Shown: positions 11,512 to 23,500 of the stretch, in pieces
Layout: the number at the start of each line of letters is the position of its first letter
Numbering within the stretch: the stretch's first letter is position 1
Assembly: GCA_038501785.1 (NCBI GenBank)
Contig: JBAMJR010000186.1
Span: 1,328,501 to 1,392,500, forward strand
DNA from: Myoxocephalus aenaeus
Taxonomy: Eukaryota; Chordata; Actinopteri; Perciformes; Cottidae
Direction of reading: 5' to 3'
Length of the DNA stretch: 64,000 nt
The notes under the pieces: model-generated
Database searches by the model: none
The model's input: only the letters and a program-made list of their open reading frames with translations
What the model was told of the DNA's origin: nothing
Translations under genes and position numbers: made by a program

Positions 11512-12922
11512 TAAATCGAGTTGCGGCCAAAAAATGCAGTCGTAGAAACTCATCTGGTGTATTATTAGCAGAATATTACTCTTATTTCTGACTGACTGTT
11601 AAGAAATAAAAAGATTTAACAGGACCTGATTGGGAATCAGTTGTTAACGTTCTAGATGTCCGATGCCGAGCGACTGAGTTGCATCCATCTGCACGTTGGT
11701 TGGTTCATTCTCTGATGGGTTAACGGGGAAATAATAACGGACGTAATCAGTGACGTTAATTGAAAATGTAAATCTCTAAATGTCACATTACTTTGAGTGA
11801 AGGGATTCGTTGAGTTTGAATGTTGGTTCTCTGCAGCCTGTTTTTGCTCTCGCACACAAAGACACTGTCCACCAGACATATCTGGCATTTAGCTGTGTGT
11901 GTGTGTGCACATTTGTGTGTGTGTGTGTTGGAGGCGACGGGCAGCCATGTTATCCAGCAGGAGCTGGACAGGAGTCGTGTGGCATTTTGAGCCACCACTC
12001 TCATTTCATTTCCCTCTCACTGGTGTCTCTGCAGTGTGAAGAGACACACACCAGTCAGACTGGACCCACCAGCCGCTTTAAGTAACACAAAACCAGTTCA
12101 ATGACAATATTTTCGGATTATTGCAACAGAAGTGCGGTTCCATAATTGGAAACCAGTGGATGGATGTTGCTTCTTCACATCTTTGTTTTGTCTCTAATGA
12201 TTCATTTTCTTGAGTAACTTCACACGAATGTGATTTTTAAAACTGCTCTCTCGCACGCACACTATACACTATGAAGTGTGACCCATAAAGAGTATATATT
12301 TTTTTGTATTTTGTGTATTTATTTTGAGCCGAAGTAAACAAAATACGTTGTTGGTTCGTCCGGTTCCAGCGGGCTCGTATTAGAAAGCCGCCTGAAGCAA
12401 AAACATTTTTTTTTTACCAAACATTGTTATACAAACAACCAAAAGGGCAGAAGCGCTTTCCAAGTTTTTGACACACAAATAATTGTGCCACTCGCCCAGG
12501 CCTCTGCGTGGGTATTCGGTATGAAGAGGGAACGCAATTTTCTCTCGAGTCGGGCATTGTCAACGCGCGTGTATTTATAGTCGACAGGTTCAGATGTGGT
12601 GGCCGCGGTTATAGAATGTGTTTTTGAAAATGAGATGTATAAAACTTCCCACGCTTTTTTGGAATAAAACCTTCCAATTTTGCAATATGCAGTAATATAT
12701 CACCCAAAATGACAAGTTACCGTTGTAGTTTCTGGAAAACCCCATAAATGCTAAATAGCAAAGTACAGCAGCGAAAAATGCAAAACTATGTTCCCCCGAG
12801 TTGTTTATTCACAGTGTTGTTGAACTTGCTGTACCAGAAATGTTTTGTTTATCTGCTCAGGATGAAGTCACTGAATCATTAACTGACATTGTTGTTTCCC
12901 TTTTTCTTTCTTCCTTCTTCAG
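8609..12922 (+). other. znf865: znf865 5' UTR intron (inferred)
   Basis: The intron runs from AAG|GTAAAA to a long pyrimidine tract ending CTTCTTCAG (12914-12922). It is AT-rich with no recognisable gene. It contains an (AT)n run at 11458-11503 and short TG/CA patches (about 11896-11930). Confidence 0.5.
11458..11503. repeat. (AT)n microsatellite
   Basis: About 46 bp of pure alternating AT inside the inferred znf865 intron. Confidence 0.9.
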
Positions 12923-13380
12923 ACTGTCCGAAAAACTCCATGACGGGACGGCCGGGCAGTGAAGCGGTGGTTCTTTCTCCACGGGAATAACGAACACACT
13001 CCACTTCATGGGACTGCTGACCTAAAAAACTAAAACTATTATGGAACACTTTCAAGAAACACTACAGACTCTTGTTTTATTTTTTTAGTATGATTTTAGT
13101 TTTAACTATTTATGACCTTTTTTATATATAAAAACATCCCACGGAAGCACTTGAAGGCTTCGCTCTTGAAAAAAGTTTGACACTTTTATGTGAGAAAATC
13201 AAAGCATCGGCTTTCGTTGGATTATTGCGTGTTTGTTGGACGCTCGAGGGTCCGGACTACCTCTGAAAACCCCACCCCCTCGTCGGTCGGACGAGGGGTT
13301 CCCGCTGGTTCCAGCAATCCTAAGCTCAGTGCACGTGGCAGTCGTGGCTCCGTGCCACTTTGCCAAAGCTCTATTGGAAG
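12923..13380 (+). other. znf865: 5' UTR part of znf865 main exon
   Basis: This is the sequence between the acceptor (ag at 12921-12922) and the chosen ATG at 13381. It contains a short upstream ATG (12951) whose frame closes quickly. The context of the chosen ATG (GGAAGATGT, A at -3) is favourable. Confidence 0.5.
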
Positions 13381-16300
13381 ATGTTCCAGTTCAGCAAGTA
13401 CCCCATGGACATCCTGGAGATGCTGAGCGGACACCAGGCCCACCAGTTCAAGGGCCTCGGGTTGGAGCGGCAGCTGAGCCACCAGCAGCAGGTGCAGCTG
13501 CAGCACCAGCAGCAGCTCCAGCAGCAGCACCAGCCCTCCGCCGACGGCTCCGGGAGCCTCCTGTCCGGCCTCGGCCTCGGCGCCCTCCAGAGCTCCCGGA
13601 GCAACGCCTTCGCCGACTCGTCGTCGCTGTTCGCCAAAATGAGCGCCCCTCCCCCATCCATCTCGCACCAGAGCCAGTCGTCGTCGTCGTCTTCCCACAG
13701 CTCCAGGAAGTCCAGCAAGATGAGCAGCGGCAGCGGCGGCGGCGGCGGCTCGGGTTACCCGCAGTTCCTGCGGCCGTTCCACCCGGCCGAGGCCGCGCTG
13801 GCTCAGGAGCAGCTCCACTCGGGAATGGGCCGATTTGACTTTGGCGGGAGCGGCGGCGGGAGTGCGGGGGTCATCGGCGGCGTTGTCACGACCGCGCCCC
13901 CGCCTCCGCCGCTGCATCCGGGGCTCTCCGTCCCCCAGCCCACATCCGGTCCCGCCTCTTCGTCCGCCTCCACCTCCACCTCCTCGGCCTCCATTAACCC
14001 CTCCGGCAGCACCGCGGTGCCTTTAGTCGGCCAGTCGGACCCCCGCAGCCTCCACCAGCAGTTCAGCTGCATGCTCGCGGCCAACCAGTACTTCCTGTCC
14101 GGCGTCCCCACCAACAGCAGCCTCGAGCAGTTCCTTGTCCAGCAAGGCACTCACAACCACTTGGGCCTGGGCCTGGGCCAAGGGCCCGAGTCAAACTCGG
14201 CCCTGGCCCCTCCCCCGGCCCTCCACTCCTCGCACAGCCACGGCCACGCGGTCCCGCCGCCTCAGCAGCAACAGCAGCAGCTGACCCCCCACGCCTTATC
14301 TCATCCACACAGCCACGCTCACCACCCGCACCCGCTCCACCCGGCGCCCCAGCCGCCCCCGCTGGGCGGCTTCGACTTCCAAGGCATTCCGGTCCTTTCC
14401 TCGAACCAAATCGCGTCGCTGATGCAGCAGGAGTCCGGCCTCCCCCTCCCGCTGCCGCTACACCTGTCCCTCTCTAAAGACGACGCGAAGACGGGCGACA
14501 GCTCGTCGTCGTCCGCTTCGAGCGGCGGGAGCCGGAGAAAGAAGGCGATGGCGGGCTACCTGCCGCAGAGGAAGTCGGAAAGCCACAGCAGCAGCAGCAG
14601 CAGCAGCGGCGGCGGTAACTGCCTCAACAGCGGCTCGAGCGGGCACAGTCAGAGTTCCTCGGCGGGCCTCGTGGGAGGAGGAGCCGGCGGCGTCGGGATA
14701 AGTGGCATCGGCGGCGAGCCGCCGCATTCCTCCCTCCTCTCGCCGTCCTCCTCCGCCGCCGTCTCCTCTTCGTCCGCACCTCCGTCTTCCAACTCCACCT
14801 CTGTGCTCGTGGCCAACGGGAACCAACAGTTGTCCAAATCCCAAGACAGTAACAGTTCGTCCGGCCAGCCCGAGCCAGAGGCCCTTTACCACTGCGGCGA
14901 ATGTGGCAAAACCTTCACCCACCTCTCCAGCCTCCGCCGGCATCTCCGAAGCCACGGATTGACGCCAGAAAGCCAAAGCAGGAAGTCGGACTGTAACTCC
15001 CCCAGCCCGGAGAGGGTATTCTGCTGTGGCGAGTGCGGGAAGAAATTCAAAAAGAGGGGTCACCTCATCCAACACAGCGTCACCCACTCGGAAAACCGGC
15101 CTTTCGCCTGCACCATCTGCCAGAAGTCCTTCAACCGGCGGGAGTCGCTCACCAGACACGAGAAGATTCACGACGAGAAGCCCTTCCGCTGCCCGGCTTG
15201 CGGGCGTTGCTTCCGCGAGAGCACCTCTCTCCTCAACCACGCCGCGTCGGGCGCCTGCGGCAAACCGCCGCGGAGTTCAAAGAACCGGGTCAACAGCGGC
15301 GGGAGCGGAGGCGGCGGCGGGCCCAACCCGAGCGGCGGCAAAATGGGAAGCGGCGGCGGCGGCGGTGACAGAGTGGGGATCCCAAACGATGGGGCAGCAA
15401 TGACTAATGACAAGTACGCAACGGATTATTCCAGGAATCGCTACCAGAATCCGTCGGCCTACAACAGCGGGGTCGACGACTACCGGCGATCGCAATCCGC
15501 GTCTCTGTACTCCCCCGAGAGTACGCTGGCCGGTGAAATGAGCAGCCAGACTCTGCGTAAGGCCCCTTTAGCTCCGACTCTTCATCCCCACCCACAGAGC
15601 CAGCAGCAGCAGCCGCACCACCACCACCACCACCACCCTCCGCCGCAGCAGCATCATCCACATCCACACCTCCCACTCTCCGCCCTATTGGACGATTCGG
15701 AGGACGAGGTCACCAGCAGTGCGATGTCGGCCATCGCTGCCGCGGCCGCCGCCTCTTGCGATATAAACTCAGAGGGCCGGGAAGGAGAGAGGCGGGACAT
15801 CATCGGAGGCCTGCTGGGCGGGTTGGGGTTTGGTAACATGGGCGGACCGTCGTCCACGTCGGGCCTCAACGGGTCCACCATGCCGCTGACCCACCCCAGC
15901 CAGCCGCACGCCAAGCCCAGGAGGCCGAGGAAGCCCCGGGAGAAGAGGGACCCGAGGGACCCGAGCAACCTCGTCCGGAGGAGGCGGAGCCCCGCGCCCC
16001 CGGGCGACGGCACCGAGAGGCCGTACAGCTGCCAGATCTGCTGCAAGCGCTTCAGGCGGGCGGAGACCCTGCGGCGCCACAACCGCGTCCACACGGGCGA
16101 GAAGCCGCACGCCTGCGACGTGTGCGGCAAGATGTTCCGCGAGCCGTTCCACCTCACCAAGCACCTGACCGTGCACTCGGGTCAGAAGAACTACAAGTGC
16201 AATCTGTGCGGGAAGATGTTCGCCTACGCGCAGAGCTTGGTGAGGCACGGCAAGCTGCACAGGAAAGGCGAGATCGACAGCCAGGGGAGGCGGATTAAAG

Positions 16301-16721
16301 GCGCGGCCGCGGCCGCCGCCGCGGCCGCCATCACCCAAGTCGCCACCGCGGGGAACGCCGACTACTTCTCGCCCTGCGCCCAAGGAGAAAAGTCCCCGAC
16401 GTCCGGCACCCCGTCTCAGAGGCTCTACACCTGCACCGTGTGCTGGAAATCATTCCGGCACTACTTCCACCTGACGGCGCATCAGCAGACGGTGCACGGC
16501 GGCGGCGTCGGCCTGGAGAAGTCCTTTCGCTGCGAGGTGTGCGGTAAAGCCTTCGCCTACTCCAACAGCTTGGTGCGCCACAAGCTGTCCCAGCACGGCA
16601 TCGACCGCAGCGGCCAGCGCGTCAACCAGACCCAACCGCCCGGGTACTCGCCGCTCTTCTACGAGTCTGGATCAGGCGCCAACTACGCCGGGTCGTCTCA
16701 CATGCAGCAAGGGAATCCCGT

Positions 16722-16786
<65 letters not shown>

Positions 16787-17448
16787 CGCAGCAACTACAA
16801 CAACCGCAGCAGCAACCGCCACATCAGCAGCTGCAGCACCCTTTTCAGTACCGCTCAAAAAACAACCAAAAGCGGCATGGACAAACAAAAAAGCAAAGGA
16901 AAAAAAAAAAAGCGGCTGCTGATCCACAGCATCATGCGAGACGGAAAGCTGGTGGGCGTCCCGCTGAGTAAGGACACCCGCAAGAAGCTGCTGCTCCTGA
17001 GGAGGAGGCGGGGCCGGCTGCAGGCGCAGCTCAAGAAGAAGAAGATCCTGGCCCAGCTGCGGGTGAAGGGCGGGCTCATGAGGGTGAAGTCGTGGACCGG
17101 CGGCGCCGTCGCGGTCACCGGGCTCACCTCCATGGAGACCCCCATCAAGCGCTTCCCCTGCCCCATCTGCCCCAGCGCCACGTACTCCAAGCAGGGCGCC
17201 CTGCTCGTCCACCGCGCCGTCCGGCACCCTTCGAGGACAGCGGGGCGCCACGCCCGACTGCGCTGCCAGGTGTGCGGCCGGCGCTCCGGCTCGCTGCACA
17301 AGGCCCTGAAGCACCGGGGCCGGCACCTGAAGCAGGCGGCGTTCCGGTGCCGCCGGTGCCGCCACCGCTTCTGGAACGCCGGGCTGCTGGCCCGCCACAA
17401 GTTCTGCTGCCGGGGCGCGTCGGCCCACTGGGCGCTGGCGAAGCCGAA

Positions 17449-17481
<33 letters not shown>

Positions 17482-17590
17482 ACGCGACCAGACAGAGAGT
17501 GACAATTCGCCGGTCGCCGTCGTCGCCGCCGTACCGCCGCCGGTTCTGGTGCCGGAGAGATCAACAGTTCTGACTGAGTACAGCCAGTAA
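13381..17590 (+). CDS. znf865: C2H2 zinc-finger protein, ZNF865-like, with apparent +1 frameshift at 16900-16911
   Basis: A large single coding exon encodes a nuclear C2H2 zinc-finger protein, presumably a DNA-binding transcription factor. It starts MFQFSKYPMDILEMLSGHQA, like the FQSYPFDFLEFL start of ZNF865. The next 480 residues are low complexity (Gln, Ser, Gly, Pro, His). Fingers 1-4 span residues 503-626 (DNA 14887-15258); fingers 5-9 span residues 882-1072 (16024-16596), with one TGEKP linker. A Gln tract follows at about residue 1115. The first frame ends at 16971. The +2 frame, open across the A run, continues with three more finger-like units (17153-17227, 17258-17326, 17342-17410), and ends at TAA 17590. 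The last unit, RFWNAGLLARHK, resembles RFWEAALLMRHQ of ZNF865. Removing one A from the 12-A run gives 1402 codons, so the C-terminal part is probably genuine. The cause may be an assembly error, a polymorphism, or a real truncation. Finger 4 ends in Cys and finger 12 is degenerate (Cys-Cys). Confidence 0.85.
14887..15258 (+). other. znf865: znf865 zinc fingers 1-4
   Basis: The four units begin at 14887 (YHCGECGKTF), 15019 (FCCGECGKKF), 15103 (FACTICQKSF) and 15184 (FRCPACGRCF). The first three are regular C-X2-C-X12-H-X3-H fingers. The fourth ends H-X5-C in place of H-X3-H, so it is a C2HC variant. Confidence 0.9.
16024..16596 (+). other. znf865: znf865 zinc fingers 5-9
   Basis: The units begin at 16024 (YSCQICCKRF), 16108 (HACDVCGKMF), 16192 (YKCNLCGKMF), 16426 (YTCTVCWKSF) and 16525 (FRCEVCGKAF). 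The first three are contiguous and match a trio in ZNF865 in order and spacing. Fingers 8 and 9 have H-X4-H spacing. A poly-Ala stretch (about 16303-16332) separates finger 7 from finger 8. Confidence 0.9.
16711..16785 (+). repeat. znf865: CAG/CAA repeat coding for poly-Gln in znf865
   Basis: About 21 consecutive Gln codons, mixed CAG and CAA, start at about 16723 and are followed by Gln/Pro-rich sequence. The tract lies about 110 bp upstream of the A run that breaks the frame. Confidence 0.85.
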
Positions 17591-18780
17591 AAACAACGAC
17601 GACGACGGAGAAAGAGGAAAAAAAGAAGAAAAAAAAAACAGTTTTCTAGACTAGATTGTTTTTGATGTTTTATTTTTTTTAAATAATCCAAGAAGCGAGC
17701 AAGTTTTTAACAGAACAAGACGGGACAACGGGCCACGCCGCCTCACCGGATAAATCTGTGTTCAATCCCTTCACTTACTGCAGCAGAGGTGGTTTAATTA
17801 AAGGACTTCTTCAAAAAAGGCCCCAAAAATCAGAACCACTCCCTCCTCTCTCCTCCTGAGGAAAGAGGAACCCGTGTTTTAGGAGCACCTGTTAAATGCA
17901 TTAATCCAGTTTCCTTTCCATCCTTTCATTATTTTATTTAAAATGTTCCCTCGTTAGCGTGTGGATTGGAAGGCGACTGTAGAAGTGAGGTACCTTTTTA
18001 GTACCGGTGTATTTTTTCAAACTGTTTCCGCATTATTCACAGTTGAACCGTATCGTCTGTATGTGTCATATTTGTTACCCCGAGTAGAGAGTCTCTCTCT
18101 TTTTTTTTATATATAACTATATAAACCGAGATGACATCTGCCCTCAAGATAAATTAATCTTTTTAAGAGGAAAAGTAAGAAATCCTCACGGGAAAAACAA
18201 AAAGGGTCTAAATCCGTCACGAAGGTGACTTAAAAAGGAAAAACTAAAAAAAAAGGAGGATGGAGGAGGAAACAAAGTGTTGACCTTGTTTTTAATGTAC
18301 ACTACTTTTTGTCATTTTTTTAAACGAGGCGTGGACGGAGAAGGAAAAAAAAACCGCGACTCAAAACTGTTAATGTGTTCGGGATTTTAAAAAGGACGAC
18401 AGAAATAACCGGAGTGTACTGTACAATTCGTATTATATTTTATTATATATTGATTATTTGCTGTTTTTTACTCCCAAGTATCATTTCCTTTATCACCGTT
18501 GGTGTTGTGTGGGCCGGAGGGATGAGTTCATGTATCATGTGATATTGTTTCCCCTCCCTGTGACCTTTGACCTGCCACAGTTATGCCCACTTTTCTTTTG
18601 TAACAGAAGCGTGTACACATAGTTTATTACTTAGGTCCTGTCCAGACGTGTTTTTCCTTTTTCCTTTTCTGTAAAACTAAAACATGTAATATTATTACTA
18701 AATTACTATCCTTTTCTTTGCCTAAAAGTGAGTTGTTGAAAACCCTCAAATCAAATAAAAAATAAAAAAAAATCTGAACT
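17591..18780 (+). other. znf865: znf865 3' UTR (inferred)
   Basis: Sequence after the TAA is A/T-rich with several A and T homopolymers and no ORF. It ends near tandem AATAAA signals at 18754-18766. Confidence 0.6.
18754..18759 (+). terminator. Polyadenylation signal AATAAA for znf865 (candidate)
   Basis: AATAAA at 18754, with a second copy at 18761, is followed by the GT/T-containing stretch TGGTTGAGTTGGTTTAAG. It is the best signal after the znf865 stop. Confidence 0.6.
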
Positions 18781-20035
18781 GGTTGAGTTGGTTTAAGTTC
18801 ATGTTAAAAGCGAGAGCCTCTTTTTTTTTTCAGACTTTTTGTATTAATTTTGGGTGCAAATTACTACGTTTTCTTATTTTTAGGAGAATTTTTCAAGATA
18901 AAACTAATTTATGGAAAATAGGATTTCCTTGAACAAAAGTAAATATGACTATTATTCTTATTTTATTGTAACTGACTTTCTATTGACAGATTTAAAATGT
19001 ATTCATAAGAAGGCTACCAATGAAATAATATATCTTATTTACTGTCAAATATGTTGTTTTCACCCCCAGGATTTAAAATTACATAAAAATGTTCATATAA
19101 AAATATAATTTTTACGAATATTGTGCCAGTAGCACTTAATTCAAACTGCTCCTCCTCACCTGTACGTTTCTTATATAATATATTATTATATTTATTATAA
19201 TCGTATCCACACACTGTTCTATAAAACCTTAAACTCGTCGTAGGAGACGTCTTCGTCTTTTCCACCAATCGGATCGTTTAGAAGTCGTCGTTTTTCTTTT
19301 GGAGGCAAAACGCAGCAGAGTTCAAAACCATAAATAAACATTAATTGGATTGTTTTATGTGGTTTTATTTGTTCAGGTTTTGTGAACATTACAATGTCAG
19401 TGAGTGGGATTTAATTCACGTGATTTAAAAGCATCAAAACATTACTTTAAAAATGTTTTTATGAAAATATTTCTTTCAACAAACATTAAGATATTAGTAA
19501 CAGCTAAACATTTTGAATTAGATGAAATGTAATTTTGTAGAAATTAAACCATTACATTGATCTGCATGTACAAAAAGGTAAACATTACATAAATCATTTT
19601 AGTATACTGAACATTTAATACATTTAATAAAATAAACATTTAGTAAACTTTACTCACAATAGTTTAGATACAATTATGAATATAAATCTGCAGAATTTTT
19701 TTATTGAAAAAAATGTGTAAAGTTAAAAACATATCTGGATTTAGATAAATTCCTTTTGTGCGACCACTTTTATAAATAAAATAAATCCAACATTTCAGTG
19801 AAGATATTCGGGGGACCGTCAAGTTCTCTGTATAAAAACTATTGACGACATTTATTTAATTACTTTTGATTCAGTTAAACATTATCAAAAAAGTCCAAAA
19901 TTTAACTTTCAACATTTGATTATGTTGATTAACTTTCAACTCCTTTTTAAAAAAGATTCATACATATTTTTCCAGACATAAAGGTTATGTTTTTATATCC
20001 GATCTGAACGCCACGAACGCAGCAGCTTGTTTCCC

Positions 20036-20036
<1 letters not shown>

Positions 20037-20091
<55 letters not shown>
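20037..20091. repeat. (TG)n microsatellite
   Basis: About 55 bp of pure TG. Confidence 0.92.
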
Positions 20092-20093
<2 letters not shown>

Positions 20094-21018
20094 ACCGTTT
20101 CCTCCTGCAGGGACTCTGACACGTTTCCTCCGGCTCCGTCCTGACCGGAGCTCAGGTGTTGTGCACCTGGACGCGGTCAGGTGATCCGCTTATCGCCTGC
20201 AGAGCATCCAGCTGGGGCCTCGTTTGCATCTACAGCTGTGGAAGCGTTGCTCGCATCCTTTTATTGAAGTAAAAAAAATACTCCGCTCCGAGTAGAAGTA
20301 CTGCATTCAAAACCTTTTACTTACAGATGCAAGAAAGACGCACTTAAAGTACTTAACGTGCAGTGAAATGTTGCCCTTAAGTGACGTTTCAGGGTTAATA
20401 TTCTGCATTAATGTGTCTGTTGGCGAGTTTAATCTACACAGCAATGCATCATGTTCTATAAAAAAAATATCATGCCTTCAAAAAAATCAACTTTTATGTA
20501 TTTTCCAGCTGATCCAGGAGGCTGGAGTAGAAGTATAAACACACATCTCAAAATACACTGAAGAAGTACTTGGTTACAACGAGTACATGAACTCTGTGGA
20601 AGGCGAGCGCGTCGTGGTGATTTTGAAGGTTTGTTTCAGCACTTTTATATACTGCCAAGTGAAGAACTATTATATGAATATGTATAGTTTATTAAATGGG
20701 ACTATACAGCTACTGTCGTAAAAGCTTAAAGTATTGTAGAATGTACATTTTATCTGATTGCATTATGTTGAACTCTCACTAAACAATGTTGTAGAAGTAC
20801 GTGGTGAGCAAGTGTATTGTAGCTGTGAGAGCTGCACATTAATTTGACGTTTGTCATATTTTTTGGCGCATTACTGCCAAACGGCCACTAGATGGCGCCG
20901 TTTAAACACTTTAGAATGACGGCTGGGGGAAATAATCTGACTTGGAAATGGCTCATGAAACTCGGATCACACATTAGTGGAGTCAAGCTGTTGTTCCTCA
21001 CTTTCACTAATGCATGCC

Positions 21019-21020
<2 letters not shown>

Positions 21021-21053
<33 letters not shown>
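21021..21053. repeat. (CA)n microsatellite
   Basis: About 33 bp of pure CA. Confidence 0.92.
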
Positions 21054-21056
<3 letters not shown>

Positions 21057-21288
21057 GTTAATTTTGGATTCTTACTACTAGCACATTCCTGTCACGTATA
21101 TCTGACAGCACCCTGTCACCACATAGGACTTGCAGGCTTTTTTTTTTTTTCACGTCCTTTCCAAGAACTGTTGTTCCCAGAGTGCAGCTGCTGCGTCTGA
21201 TTTATGAATCAGATAAATTAGCATAAACAGGAAACGCATGATGTGGCATGTTCACGGGTGATTTGCACCTTTATTTCCTTCATAGGCG

Positions 21289-21327
<39 letters not shown>

Positions 21328-21357
21328 GCTGTTATTATTATTATTATTGCTGTTATT
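21289..21357. repeat. (TTA)n microsatellite
   Basis: Trinucleotide TTA run with two TGC interruptions. Confidence 0.9.
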
Positions 21358-22159
21358 GTAGTTATGGATTTGCCTTTTGTAGCTTTCACTCTGATCTGCA
21401 CACACAAAATAATTAAACACATGGCAATTCAGTACAAACCTGTGTGCACTATCAAAGAACACGTGTATTTATTTATCAAGGACTGTGCACATGCATAAAC
21501 TGTCAATGTCCTAAAGTTACTCACAAGGTTATTTTTTTTTTCATTTATTTACCATTTAGTTGTATTACATTTTCTACATTTTTTTTTTTTTTACCAAAAG
21601 TCTATTTTTCAGCTGTAGTTTCTGGACAAAGACATCCTAAGAAAAGACTATAAAATGAAATTAAAAAAAAAATCAAATTGGTTGTATGCATGCAGTGTAA
21701 AGTCAGAATGAAAAAAATATATTAACATTAAAAGACAATGCTATTGTATGATACAACACAAACATGCTACACATAAACAGCAAATACACACACACAGCAT
21801 ACTCGTATTATGAATATATACTATTAAACACACCATTATGTTATATAACAGGTAAACAAAACATGTACTACATACAAAAACATTACGTTTTTGGTATATT
21901 TAATTTATTTTTATTTTTAATTTATTTGTTTTTATTTGTTATCCTAATCTTTTTTCATTTGTTAAATTTTTTGGGTACTTTTATCTAAATTTGCCATTTA
22001 TTTTATTTTTTATATTTATTTGTATTCAGTTCTGTTGAATTTGTTATAGAGAAACAAATGTGATTTTATTTATTTATTTAGTCAAACCCCCCCCCCCCCC
22101 CCCCCCTCCCCTTCCTCCCTCTCTCCCCCCTCCTCCCCCCTCCAGACGGCCTGTCACGA

Positions 22160-22345
22160 GGCAGTTGCATGGGGAAACCTGTGGGCGGAGACTGTGACCT
22201 AATTTTGGCCAATGGGAGGCCGGGAGAGGCCGCGAGTGACCTAGATTCAGCCAATCGCGACGCGGCAGGGTCGCCGGTAGGCAACAGTCGGCGCGTGCAG
22301 AGGCCATGTGCTTCTTCGGTGTTCCGAGCGCGAGAGGCAGATAGG
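22160..22345. promoter_or_regulatory. CpG-rich patch with two CCAAT boxes
   Basis: A GC/CpG-rich block in AT-rich surroundings carries CCAAT at 22209-22213 and at 22251-22255, 42 bp apart and in the same orientation. This arrangement suits NF-Y. It is 1.2 kb upstream of the inferred dbp 5' UTR and could be a distal dbp promoter or the start of an unannotated transcript. Confidence 0.4.
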
Positions 22346-22744
22346 GACGTTTAACAAGGAGAAAAACAGGCGAACGTGACTCTGTTCCCGGGATTAAAAC
22401 ACATTAAATAAAACGTAATAATTTTAAAACGCAATGGATTACAGTTGTTTTATGAGTAATAACACTTATTAATAAAACAAAAAAGGGAAACATTTATAAA
22501 TATAAAAAATGTTTGGTGTCAAACTGTTATCTTTTAACACAAACGTTAGAGATACGTAATGCGTCATATCCGCCCACTTTGTTTGAGCTACATGTCTAAA
22601 ACCAGAGAGGAGGGAAACATCATGTAGGAAAGCAAACCGCATCCTGACGTCTCAAACTCTTTTTATTTTTTGTAGGGGTTTACAACTCAGTCAGTGGTCC
22701 TCGCTGTTGTTTTGGCCTCCCTGTTTTAAAAAATGACAGCGTGA

Positions 22745-22890
22745 GAGAAGAACAAGGGGCGGGGTGCGTTCACGGTCCATCCAGGAACGAGCTCGGCTCG
22801 GGTGGGCGTGGCTTAGCGCGCAGCAGCCCCAGCTGCAGGCAGCCATTGGCTGAAACCGTGGGGAGGTGTTGTACTTTATGCAAATATTCG
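22745..22890. promoter_or_regulatory. GC-box / CCAAT / octamer patch upstream of dbp
   Basis: The block contains GGGGCGGGG-type boxes (about 22756), GGGTGGGCGTGG (about 22800), an inverted CCAAT (ATTGG 22845-22849) and TTATGCAAAT (22876-22885). The last includes both an octamer and a D-box/C/EBP-like TTATGCAA. A role in dbp expression is inference from position. Confidence 0.4.
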
Positions 22891-23228
22891 TTGCGTTCAT
22901 GTACATACCGGAGAAATAGCAAATAAGACTGCGCTTGTTAAAGTAGAACTGGTAGTGATAATAAAAAGTGTTAAACTCAAAATGAGACGATAAATTGTCA
23001 TAATAGCGTAAAGAAAGTCGACTCAATGTACAATTTTTAGGATAAAAGTTGGCTATTAGATTGCATGTTATTGAATTCTCAACAAACGTTTGTACTAGTT
23101 GTTATTTATGTTGATAGTAATGAAGCCAAAGACTATTGTCCACATAGTGTAAAATTCGTAGTTTTTAACCAACTAAATTAGAATAATACTTGGTATTACA
23201 TGTTCCTCTTAATTCCTTAAAGGTGCAA

Positions 23229-23268
23229 TATATATATATATATATATATAATATATATATATATATAT
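23229..23268. repeat. (TA)n microsatellite
   Basis: Two TA runs separated by one phase slip, about 40 bp in total. Confidence 0.9.
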
Positions 23269-23329
23269 TTCATTTTAATGCAATATCCTGTATGTTTCAC
23301 CTTAAAAAAAAAGAGAAATTTGAGTTGGA

Positions 23330-23500
23330 ATGGCACGTTCACGTGTGTAAAAGCTCAAATGTACCAGCTTTCCCATGCATCCGTGAACGCAGAGCGCGTT
23401 ACCGAGGAGAGGGGGCGTGGCCTCGCTATGCAAACGATCCACGCCCCCAAGAGTCCTTTCCCCATGAGCGGTGACGTCACACGAGCGGCCCGTGTTGGTT
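23330..23500 (+). promoter_or_regulatory. dbp: Proximal dbp promoter: E'-box/E-box, GC boxes, CRE
   Basis: The segment holds CACGTT directly followed by CACGTG (23334-23345), GGGGGCGTGG (23411-23420), an oppositely oriented CCACGCCCCC (23439-23448) with ATGCAAAC between them, and a perfect CRE TGACGTCA (23472-23479). Mammalian Dbp is driven by CLOCK:BMAL1 through E-boxes, which fits. The start site is not mapped here. Confidence 0.55.

Larger units (their letters stand above)
18781..22150. other. Intergenic region between znf865 and dbp
   Basis: Very AT-rich, with no recognisable gene. It contains (GT)n at 20037-20091, (CA)n at 21021-21053, (TTA)n at 21289-21357 and a poly-C run at 22087-22106. 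Short ORFs here show no family resemblance. Confidence 0.7.

Noticed and set aside
16900..16911. Programmed -1 ribosomal frameshift at the A run
   Set aside because: The downstream frame requires +1 (or -2), not the usual -1 shift, and no stimulatory structure was evident; an indel is the simpler explanation.
13222..17691. Many long antisense or shifted ORFs across the zinc-finger exon
   Set aside because: They are shadows of GC-rich coding sequence; only the frames with C2H2 spacing are meaningful.
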